This document shows, one piece after another, positions 6,993 through 14,281 of a stretch of 21,200 nucleotides of DNA. Origin of the DNA: Planctomycetaceae bacterium (lineage in GTDB: Bacteria; Planctomycetota; Planctomycetia; Pirellulales; Pirellulaceae); NCBI GenBank assembly GCA_018658605.1, contig JABHUV010000065.1, forward strand, positions 1-21,200. Direction: 5' to 3'. Every line of letters starts with the position of its first letter. The first letter of the stretch is position 1. The notes beneath the pieces were generated by a model that saw only the letters and a list, made by a program, of their open reading frames with translations, did not search any database and was not told where the DNA came from. The position numbers were made by a program, and so were the translations under genes.

Positions 6993-8528
6993 ATGACCCG
7001 CAAACTTCCTCTTGTTTATAGCATACGCCACCTATCATATCTGCTTGGATTACTGTGCTTGACCCTGGTTAGCCAAGGTGAAACGCGACGATCACTAAAA
7101 AACACTCTGCCATTGGCAGGTCAAGGCATCATGCTCGGTGAGTTATCCGATTCAGGCGTGCATGCTCAAGTACGGTTAACGAAAAGTAATACGTTGGTGG
7201 ATGGTGACGTTGCGGGGATTAAGGGAGTCGTACAATTCGTTTTGCGTGAACGAACAAACCGTTTACGTCAAAACAATGACGATGGTGTGATATTAGAAGC
7301 AATGGCCGTTGCAGAGAATGATTTTATTGCTCGTGTCACTTTTACAAAACTTAAATCCAATACACCATACGAAATCAGGACCTTGATAGGAACTACCTCG
7401 ACTTCACTTCACAAAGGCCCCGTTGCACAATTTATAACTCACCCCGGCGCGGCGAGTGACGAGCCGGTTCATTTTGTGGTGGTAACCGGCATGAACTACG
7501 GGAAGTTTCACGGCGACAACCGGATAGACGGCAAGGTACATCTCGAACACAACAACACCGCACTACCAGACCCCTACACTGGTCGGGACAAACATCTCGG
7601 TTACCCTGCGCTGGCAGCTATCACTCGATTACAGCCTGACTTTTTCATTGGTACTGGTGATAATGTATATTACGACACTCCCAAAGACCCTCGTGCCCAG
7701 ACAATCACTGAAATGCGACAGAAATGGCACGAGCAATTTGTACAACCGCGCTACCTAGATCTATTTGCCAACACACCAACTTATTGGGAAGTTGATGATC
7801 ACGATTATCGCATCGACGATGGTGACAATTCAGGCGACCATTTACCGAGCCCTGAAACAGCAGTGCGTGTCATGTACGAACAGTTACCCTATGCAGGCGC
7901 AGGTGATCGAGAAACGAAAACCTATCGTACAGTTCGCGTGAGCAAAGATTTGCAATTATGGTTTGTCGAAGGTCGCATTTATCGTAGTGACAATGCGATG
8001 GAAGATGGCCCCACCAAATCAATTTGGGGAACAGAACAAAAAGCATGGCTCAAAAAAACACTGCTTGCTAGTGATGCTACCTTCAAAGTTATGATTTCTG
8101 CGACTCCCATGGTCGGCCCAGATGACAAGCGGAAGTTCGACAACCACACCAACTTTGGAGGATTCCGACAAGAACGAGACGAGTTCTTCAAATTCTTAGT
8201 GGACAACAAATTAGCCGATAACAACTTCTATTTAGTTTGCGGCGATCGCCATTGGCAATATCACGCCGAACACCCGTCCGGCGTTCAAGAATTCTCAACC
8301 GGTGCGCTGGTCGATGCCAATTCTCGCCCCGGTCGTAAAGCAGGTGATCCATTAAGCACCGATCCAGACGGACTCATCAAACAACATTACTTACAAGATC
8401 CACCCTCTGGAGGATTTTTGCATGTTGCTGTCGTACCCCAAACAAAACAACGTAACCCGATCATCGCCTTTATGCACCGCAATGAGCATGGCAAACTATT
8501 AAACCTACAGACGAATCAAGGTAAATAA
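6993..8528 (+). CDS. PhoD-like alkaline phosphatase family protein
   Basis: This is a 511-residue exported metallophosphatase of the PhoD-like family (PF09423), hydrolysing phosphomono- or diesters outside the cytoplasm. Residues 10-30 are a hydrophobic leader; residues about 40-150 look like the fibronectin-like PhoD N-terminal domain; the catalytic domain follows. Motifs are DFFIGTGDNVYYD (D216, D223, N224), YWEVDDHDY (D268, D269, H270, D271), VEGRIYRS (325-332), and VCGDRHWQYH (D418, H420, H424). These fit the metal-binding set of the group. In planctomycetes, members of this subgroup are common and mostly uncharacterised, so a role in phosphate scavenging is likely but unproven. AAGG 8 nt before the ATG supports the start. 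The divergent DUF1653 gene begins only 40 bp away, so the promoter must overlap that gene. Confidence 0.88.
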   Translation: MTRKLPLVYSIRHLSYLLGLLCLTLVSQGETRRSLKNTLPLAGQGIMLGELSDSGVHAQVRLTKSNTLVDGDVAGIKGVVQFVLRERTNRLRQNNDDGVILEAMAVAENDFIARVTFTKLKSNTPYEIRTLIGTTSTSLHKGPVAQFITHPGAASDEPVHFVVVTGMNYGKFHGDNRIDGKVHLEHNNTALPDPYTGRDKHLGYPALAAITRLQPDFFIGTGDNVYYDTPKDPRAQTITEMRQKWHEQFVQPRYLDLFANTPTYWEVDDHDYRIDDGDNSGDHLPSPETAVRVMYEQLPYAGAGDRETKTYRTVRVSKDLQLWFVEGRIYRSDNAMEDGPTKSIWGTEQKAWLKKTLLASDATFKVMISATPMVGPDDKRKFDNHTNFGGFRQERDEFFKFLVDNKLADNNFYLVCGDRHWQYHAEHPSGVQEFSTGALVDANSRPGRKAGDPLSTDPDGLIKQHYLQDPPSGGFLHVAVVPQTKQRNPIIAFMHRNEHGKLLNLQTNQGK

Positions 8529-8549
8529 CGTTTCAGTAAGCCTAAGCAC

Positions 8550-8585
8550 CGTTGGCACATTACCCCCAAATAGTAAGTGCCAACG
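8550..8585. terminator. Hairpin between convergent genes, possible bidirectional terminator
   Basis: A perfect 9-bp inverted repeat (CGTTGGCAC at 8550-8558, GTGCCAACG at 8577-8585) surrounds an 18-nt loop whose ends (TTA/TAA) could extend the stem after a one-base bulge. It lies 21 bp after the PhoD-like stop and 62 bp beyond the stop of the convergent small gene. There is no T-run on either side, so it is not a classical intrinsic terminator. The placement argues for transcript-end or RNA-stability function. Confidence 0.45.
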
Positions 8586-8647
8586 ATCCTAGACACAACG
8601 CAAACAACCCCACCACGAGTTTTCAACCGTTGCGTTGACAAACCACG

Positions 8648-8797
8648 TTAATTTTCTTTGTCAGACTGACGATCGCGCAGGCGAATCATCCGGATTAGCT
8701 CCTCAAAAAACTCGTCCACTTCCATCCGCCCTAATTCCAGCGGCTCTTTGTCTACTAACAGTTTGTCTAAATCCGACTGTAACCATCGCGCTGACAT
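8648..8797 (-). CDS. Small hypothetical protein, 49 aa
   Basis: The minus-strand frame from ATG at 8797 to TAA at 8648 encodes 49 residues beginning MSARWLQSDLDKLLVD and ending DRQSDKEN. It is preceded by AAGGAG with a 6-nt spacer, the best Shine-Dalgarno in the window, which is the main reason for calling it real. The peptide is highly charged, with Asp/Glu- and Arg/Lys-rich stretches and regularly spaced Leu/Ile/Phe, so mainly amphipathic helix is expected. It has no signal peptide, membrane segment or cysteine. I do not recognise a family. It stands alone between the convergent PhoD-like gene and the start of the aminotransferase gene. Confidence 0.65.
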   Translation of the reverse strand: MSARWLQSDLDKLLVDKEPLELGRMEVDEFFEELIRMIRLRDRQSDKEN

Positions 8798-8803
8798 ACG
8801 ATA

Positions 8804-8809
8804 CTCCTT
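8804..8809 (-). promoter_or_regulatory. Strong ribosome binding site of the 49-aa gene
   Basis: AAGGAG on the minus strand, six bases before ATG 8797, is an optimal anti-SD match and spacing. It decides the start of the small gene. Confidence 0.7.
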
Positions 8810-9048
8810 TTTTTAAAATGTGACCCCAAAACCTTACAAAACGACCCTTCGTTGTTTATTAGGTATTTTCTTTCTTGGTTGCTACAAGAAGTATCGATTA
8901 GGGGTGTGACACGTTTGGTCACTCTGCCAAAAAAAATCCAAAAAAAACACGACGGTCAAAAATTAGCGGGCCGTGCATACTTTCAGCAACGCAAGTTACA
9001 ATATATTGGTCAAATAACATTCAAAGTACTTCACTTCCATACGCATTC
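8810..9048. other. Intergenic spacer with A-tracts and short inverted repeats
   Basis: This spacer upstream of the aminotransferase holds no convincing gene. It has a short hairpin (AACGA at 8840-8844, TCGTT at 8849-8853), a GTGAC/GTCAC inverted repeat near 8905-8922, and two A8 runs near 8930-8950. No promoter with both hexamers is evident, and no Shine-Dalgarno precedes the ATG at 9049. Confidence 0.4.
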
Positions 9049-10389
9049 ATGAACTACCACCCTCGAGTCCACCGTTCGATGCAGTTATACGACCGCGCGT
9101 TGAAAATCATACCCGGCGCGACCCAACTCATCTCTCGCAGACCGCAACGATTTGCTTTCGGTGTCTCACCGGTCTACATCGAGCATGCCCAAGGCGCTCG
9201 CTTTACAGACGTCGATGGTAATCAATACATTGACTGGGCTAGCGGCATTCTCACAATCATCTTGGGATATTGTGACCCAATCGTTGATGCAGCTGTAAAA
9301 AAACAAATCGATCTCGGAAGTGTCTACTCACTCAATCATGAAATTGAAATTGAGCTAGCTGAACTTCTCATTGACCGCATACCTTGCGCGGAAATGGTAC
9401 GCTTTGCTAAAGGTGGTGGAGATGCTTGCGCTGTTGCGGTTCGCATTGCCCGCGGCAATACGAACAAAGACAAAATACTATTTTGTGGTTATCACGGTTG
9501 GCACGATTGGTATCAAGCGGCCAATCTAACCACCACTGGAACTGCCCCGCTCGACGAGCATCTTTTTGCTGGGATTGAGCCGATTGGAATTCCGCAAGCC
9601 CTCGCTAATACCGCCATTCCGTTTCCATACGGTGATTTAGACCGACTGGAACAAACACTCATCGCAAACCGCGGCGAAGTCGCTGCAATCATCATGGAAC
9701 CTTTTAGAACGAACATGCCAACCGCTGGATATTTAGCGGAAGTCAAAAAACTAACCCATGCTCATGACGCTCTACTCATCTTTGATGAAGTGTCCACTGG
9801 CTTTCGTCCTGCCGACACTGGAGTCCAAACGATCCTCGGCGTCAAACCAGACATGGCAGTGTTCGCTAAATCTATTTCAAATGGATATGCCATGGGCGCT
9901 ATCGTCGGCAGCCGTGAGGCAATGGCTGGCGCTGCCGAAATGTTTATATCCAGTACGTATTGGAGTGACACGATCGGCATCCGCGCGGCGATCACCACCC
10001 TTGAGGAAATTCGTAATCGAAATACAGTTGACCATATTCACCACGTTGGCAAAACCATGGCTAGTAAATTCACCGAACTGGGCGCCCAGCATGACCTGCC
10101 ACTCACGATCGCTGGACTAGACTATAACCCAATAATTCAATTCGAATTTGACCAAACAACCTGTCAGAAGTTGAACACAATCTATATTCAAGAGATGGCC
10201 AAATTAGGAATCCACACGGGTTTAGGTTTAGCAATTAACGGTTCTCATGGCGCAGAAGAAATCGCTGAGACAATTGCCGCGGCCGAACAGGTTTTTGCAC
10301 GGCTCGCAAACGGCCTCGCCGACGACGCACTCGATCAGCTCATCGAATGCGAGTTAAAAACCGACTCCTTCCGCCGTCTCGTGAAATAA
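9049..10389 (+). CDS. Class III PLP aminotransferase, glutamate-1-semialdehyde aminomutase-like
   Basis: This 446-residue PLP enzyme of aminotransferase class III (PF00202) is closest in pattern to glutamate-1-semialdehyde 2,1-aminomutases. Visible motifs are the N-terminal IPGATQLISRRP, DVDGNQYIDWASG (54-66), the phosphate-binding region FAKGGGDACAVAVRIARG (119-136), GYHGWHDWY (147-155), DEVSTGFR with D246 that pairs with the pyridine nitrogen, and FAKSISNGYAMGA with K274 as the expected Schiff-base lysine. The usual HemL sequence NSGTEA is replaced by KGGGDA, so a role in tetrapyrrole synthesis is unlikely. Homologues with GYHGWHDW are often found with surface-sugar or secondary-metabolite genes. 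No such genes are nearby, so its substrate is open. It stands alone, convergent with the LRR membrane protein gene 24 bp downstream. Confidence 0.85.
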   Translation: MNYHPRVHRSMQLYDRALKIIPGATQLISRRPQRFAFGVSPVYIEHAQGARFTDVDGNQYIDWASGILTIILGYCDPIVDAAVKKQIDLGSVYSLNHEIEIELAELLIDRIPCAEMVRFAKGGGDACAVAVRIARGNTNKDKILFCGYHGWHDWYQAANLTTTGTAPLDEHLFAGIEPIGIPQALANTAIPFPYGDLDRLEQTLIANRGEVAAIIMEPFRTNMPTAGYLAEVKKLTHAHDALLIFDEVSTGFRPADTGVQTILGVKPDMAVFAKSISNGYAMGAIVGSREAMAGAAEMFISSTYWSDTIGIRAAITTLEEIRNRNTVDHIHHVGKTMASKFTELGAQHDLPLTIAGLDYNPIIQFEFDQTTCQKLNTIYIQEMAKLGIHTGLGLAINGSHGAEEIAETIAAAEQVFARLANGLADDALDQLIECELKTDSFRRLVK

Positions 10390-10413
10390 GAACAAAGCCG
10401 CACTATTTGGTAA

Positions 10414-13400
10414 TTACTGAATTCGAATGGCGCCATAAATCTTACAACGCGGTAAAAATGTACGCAGCGATGCAACGGTATCCGCGTCCATTCCCGTTCG
10501 GTAGACGTTCAATCGTCGCAACTTAGTCAATGTCGCAAGTACACCCATCGACTCATTGGTAATCGCAGTACTGGACAACGATAAAACTCGCAACGAATCC
10601 ATCGCTTCCAAGCTACGCAAGTCCTCATCGTCAATATCACAACCCGTCAGATTCAATTCCCGTAAACTAGTCAGGCCCGTTAATCCTTGAACATCCCAAG
10701 CTTGTAAGGTTGCACCATTAAGTTGCAATGAAACTACGTTCGGAAACTGCTTTGCTAGGCTAGCCAAAGGTTTATTCGTTCCTTCTAACAATGCGTTCTG
10801 TAGCTCAAGTTGTTTGACGCTTCCAACCTGCGGAACCACACCGCCAAGCGTCAGAACAGATTGCATTGCATCAATTGTCTCAACGTTTGGAAAAGCCCTC
10901 AAAACCTCCGGCAAAATATTTCCCAACCGACTACTCTTAAGAATGACCGTGTGTGAACTAATAAATCCGTCCTTGGTACAGATTGCCGCTGGATTTTCCA
11001 TGCGTAACAACGGCAAAATATTATCCCAACGATGAGCCGCCACAGTATTCGCTGCAAGATCAGCAAAAGTAAGTTCGCCGTTACCGTTATGTTCGTTCAA
11101 CGCTGTGAGGGTCGGATCTAAACAAACCACTTTCAATTCTTTATTCGATGAAATCCACTCTAACATCTCCGCCGTTAGCATTAATTCTGGAATGGCGAGA
11201 ATATCAACACCTAATTCCGTCGAAAGCGTCGGGATAACACGATCACTATCAAGTGAGCTAATCAAAATCCGAATATCTTGATTGGCCGTCAAAGTATCGG
11301 CAAGCAACGGGCCCCACCTCTGGGATGCGCGCGGATCACCTTTGCCAAAAAACCCCAAACGAAAACTGCTATTCATCTCATACTGATCACCGTTTTCCCT
11401 GAATTGCTGCAATCGCAACTGTACGTTTCGTTGTAGCCCAGTCGACAACAATGAATCTAACTCCGACAACTGCCCAGCAATAAATAATGCGTTACCAGAG
11501 TCGATATCAAGTTTTTCAATAAACTGCCCAGTCACCCCTGCCGCAATAAACGAGGCGGTTTTGGGCAGAACATTACCATTGAGCTCACCTTCATCGACCC
11601 CAGGTCCCAACACAATCACGGCGGACTCCGATTCTTCATCAAGCATGAAATCACTCATTACATCTTCTGCGACCGCCGACTTTCCCGTTGCTAATCGAGT
11701 GAAATTTTCACCGGTTAAATCAGACCCCTTAAACAATGCGACGGCACTAAGATCCGAGTGGTGAATACGCAGATTGGTGTAGATTTTTGCGACCGCTTGC
11801 AAAGAGTAACCTTGTTTGCGAAGCCCGCCCCAAATTTCCAATCCTCGACTATCTATATTACCGGTCGTTGTCATCAGCGATTGCAGCCAACGGGGACTCA
11901 AAAATTGATAGATGGTTGTGTCAGGCACGTGGCCCATAAACTGAAAAATTGCCTCGTCACTCATCTGCACTCCAGCTGGAAAAAAACGATCCATCCATGT
12001 GCGATCGTTAACCACCATCTGCAACATACGGCTCGACATCACCCGCTCAATATGAAACTCTCTCAAGCTCTTCATGTCGGTAAATGCTGCTAACTGAGCA
12101 TCTGTAATTTTTGAGTCATTAATAAACAACGATTCAATCTTATCCAGCTCCAGCAATGTCCTCAGAACCGCTGAACTCAGTTTGCCATGCAATTGCAATC
12201 GGCGCAACGATTTAAACTCCCGTAGAGTCTGTAATATTGCCAACTCATCACTACGGTCAATTCCTGCCAGCGAGATGCTGAGCGACTCTAATGCAGGTTG
12301 TTCCATCGCCCAGCGCATCCACCCGTGGGTTAATCTTGTACCCAGTTTCAAATGGCATAATTTTGGTAAAACGACCTGTTGTGGGTGTTCCAGTGGCAGC
12401 AAGTTTTCAAACGACAACAGTTGTAGGTTGGTGTTGTTATGCATTTTTCCAAATTGATGGTCCTCCAACGAAATCATTGAATCATCAATCGTAAGATAAC
12501 ATCGATTGGCAACGGCGATTTTGGACAACTCACCAAATATGGATGATTGGTTTGTCGACAATTCCAATGTCACATGAAGCTTGCGAGCTAGTGAATTTGA
12601 TACCGCCTCGCCGGCCTGACGGTGGGCTACCTGTTGGATCCAATCATTCACTTCCGCGCCATCAAATCCACTTGTGTCCGAATGTAGTTGCAAATACGAC
12701 AACGCTATCCCCAACGGAACGAAGGCCCTTGATTCCCGTCGGCCGGACCACCAAGACATTCGCTTGTCGTAACTGATTTCCCCCTGCTGTGCGTTAAACA
12801 CAACCTTAAGCTTATGGTCACCAAGTGCCGACAAAAAAGAACTGGTCACGCCCGATCCTTGAACATCAATCGCTTGTATCGCACTTATTTTCCCTAACGT
12901 AACATTCTGTAAACCGCTCGGTACATCAAACATCAACAAAGATTCCAAGTGCGTTTGAGACGTCACCATTTTTAAGACATCCGCTGACAATTGACTACAA
13001 TTCTTAAAGCGAATTTCCCGGAACACATCCGTCGATATAAATGGGACAATATCTGCATCTGTCATAACAACGTCTGCAATATCTCGTATCGTTGCCACAC
13101 CACCTTGGGAAACTCGAATATCCACGTTTTGTTGTTGTCCGCCAAGCCACATTACCTTGAAGACGGGATATGACCGAGACATATAAACCGGCAGTATAAC
13201 AAGCAATACCGCAACTAGATTTCCTGCGGGTCGTAAATAAACATTGCAGCGTTGCCACCACCGTCGTTTCTTTTCAGTACGATTGGGTAACATCTCTTTG
13301 GCATTATCAACCTGCCCTTGGGATCTACCGAATTCCATACGTCGTAATCGATTACCGCTTAACCGAATTGCTAAAATCATCAACCAGATGCACGAGATTG

Positions 13401-14166
13401 CAACCAGACAACCTTCTTGGTTGAATGGGCCAGCGGAAGAGCGGAACACCATCCGTTCAAATCGCCAGAGAGGTCCGCACACGACCAAGGCTGCAATTAA
13501 ACTGACAACCCAACTACCTGTAAAAACCCAGCGGTGCATATTTAGCAATGCAATTGTCAAGAAATTTCCAACCACCAACACCACGAACATCATCACTAGG
13601 TTGGGAAGTGGAAACGCCTCCCCAATGGAATCCAATTGCCCTAATCGTTCAATGCAATAATCAACAAGTCCCTGACCAGCTTCAATATGAAACACTACCC
13701 ATACCAGCAATCCCACTACGGCAGAATTCACAATCCGATGAACTTTCCGCTTGATATCATCACTCTGCAGACTCGCGGCGGAGTTACTGATTAATGCCAA
13801 ATCTGTCCGGACAACAAATCGAGCGAGCAAACAGGCTATGGCAATCAATACCAGCAGGACAACCATCATCAAATAAAATCTTGCTTCAGCACTACGACGT
13901 TCCATACCCATAAAGCATGCCAACACTTGGATGCTTATCAGAATTAAACTCGTCGCGGTAAAAAATCCAGTGATTCGTTCCCACATTGCTATATCACGTC
14001 GAAACCACAGCCAAATATTTGCCAATGTGAATTCGACGGTTAACAACAACAACCAACCCATCACTGGAATAACATCACTGATGGCAGCAACACCAGTCAG
14101 GAAAAAGATCCATCCGTGCAAGAAGATAATGCAACAAATAGCTCGATTGGGGGAAAATAGATGCAT
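10414..14166 (-). CDS. Large polytopic membrane protein with leucine-rich repeats
   Basis: This is a 1250-residue protein of unknown function. The first 330 residues hold about nine membrane segments (roughly 9-29, 35-55, 66-88, 96-118, 146-163, 188-209, 214-234, 252-269, 313-330). Most basic loops (56-65, 117-145, 270-312) lie on one side; by the positive-inside rule the N-terminus is cytoplasmic and the roughly 920-residue C-terminal part is extracytoplasmic. That part contains irregular leucine-rich repeats, clearest at about 595-710 and 1085-1250, where LxxLxLxxxxIxDxxLxxLxxLxxLxxL patterns occur. The final FLPRCKIYG resembles the end of many planctomycete LRR proteins. LRRs usually bind protein or glycan partners, so a receptor or scaffold role is plausible. 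No kinase, protease or other catalytic motif was seen. The ATG at 14166 has no Shine-Dalgarno. It is divergent from the PSCyt1 gene. Confidence 0.8.
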   Translation of the reverse strand: MHLFSPNRAICCIIFLHGWIFFLTGVAAISDVIPVMGWLLLLTVEFTLANIWLWFRRDIAMWERITGFFTATSLILISIQVLACFMGMERRSAEARFYLMMVVLLVLIAIACLLARFVVRTDLALISNSAASLQSDDIKRKVHRIVNSAVVGLLVWVVFHIEAGQGLVDYCIERLGQLDSIGEAFPLPNLVMMFVVLVVGNFLTIALLNMHRWVFTGSWVVSLIAALVVCGPLWRFERMVFRSSAGPFNQEGCLVAISCIWLMILAIRLSGNRLRRMEFGRSQGQVDNAKEMLPNRTEKKRRWWQRCNVYLRPAGNLVAVLLVILPVYMSRSYPVFKVMWLGGQQQNVDIRVSQGGVATIRDIADVVMTDADIVPFISTDVFREIRFKNCSQLSADVLKMVTSQTHLESLLMFDVPSGLQNVTLGKISAIQAIDVQGSGVTSSFLSALGDHKLKVVFNAQQGEISYDKRMSWWSGRRESRAFVPLGIALSYLQLHSDTSGFDGAEVNDWIQQVAHRQAGEAVSNSLARKLHVTLELSTNQSSIFGELSKIAVANRCYLTIDDSMISLEDHQFGKMHNNTNLQLLSFENLLPLEHPQQVVLPKLCHLKLGTRLTHGWMRWAMEQPALESLSISLAGIDRSDELAILQTLREFKSLRRLQLHGKLSSAVLRTLLELDKIESLFINDSKITDAQLAAFTDMKSLREFHIERVMSSRMLQMVVNDRTWMDRFFPAGVQMSDEAIFQFMGHVPDTTIYQFLSPRWLQSLMTTTGNIDSRGLEIWGGLRKQGYSLQAVAKIYTNLRIHHSDLSAVALFKGSDLTGENFTRLATGKSAVAEDVMSDFMLDEESESAVIVLGPGVDEGELNGNVLPKTASFIAAGVTGQFIEKLDIDSGNALFIAGQLSELDSLLSTGLQRNVQLRLQQFRENGDQYEMNSSFRLGFFGKGDPRASQRWGPLLADTLTANQDIRILISSLDSDRVIPTLSTELGVDILAIPELMLTAEMLEWISSNKELKVVCLDPTLTALNEHNGNGELTFADLAANTVAAHRWDNILPLLRMENPAAICTKDGFISSHTVILKSSRLGNILPEVLRAFPNVETIDAMQSVLTLGGVVPQVGSVKQLELQNALLEGTNKPLASLAKQFPNVVSLQLNGATLQAWDVQGLTGLTSLRELNLTGCDIDDEDLRSLEAMDSLRVLSLSSTAITNESMGVLATLTKLRRLNVYRTGMDADTVASLRTFLPRCKIYGAIRIQ

Positions 14167-14225
14167 ACCACTAGGTCGGTTTGTAAATCAAAAGGTTGAA
14201 ATAGCCACGATAAGTAAAACTCTAG

Positions 14226-14231
14226 TATAAT
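14226..14231 (+). promoter_or_regulatory. Candidate promoter -10 for the PSCyt1/DUF1501 operon
   Basis: TATAAT at 14226-14231 lies 50 bp before the ATG at 14282 in the 115-bp divergent spacer. A moderate -35 (TAGCCA at 14202-14207, four of six matches) is 18 bp upstream; a better hexamer, TTGAAA at 14196, is too distant at 24 bp. Confidence 0.4.
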
Positions 14232-14281
14232 GTAAGTGTTTCAAATGGAAACAAATCCCACCTTCACACCCAATCCCACCA

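Noticed and set aside
8905..8950. GTGAC/GTCAC inverted repeat near A-tracts as a terminator
   Set aside because: The run after the stem is A on the plus strand, and on the minus strand the T-run precedes the stem, so neither orientation makes a terminator.
8852..9052. 66-codon plus-strand frame ending in an ATGA overlap with the aminotransferase start
   Set aside because: The overlap would suggest translational coupling, but the frame starts at TTG, has no ribosome binding site or recognisable motif, and spans A-tracts typical of spacer.
13004..13660. Open frames of 85 and 138 codons over the LRR protein gene
   Set aside because: They are shadow frames of the long membrane protein gene, whose membrane segments and repeats define the true frame.
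14196..14231. TTGAAA with TATAAT as a full sigma-70 promoter
   Set aside because: The spacing is 24 bp, far from 17, so only the -10 element is kept as a candidate.
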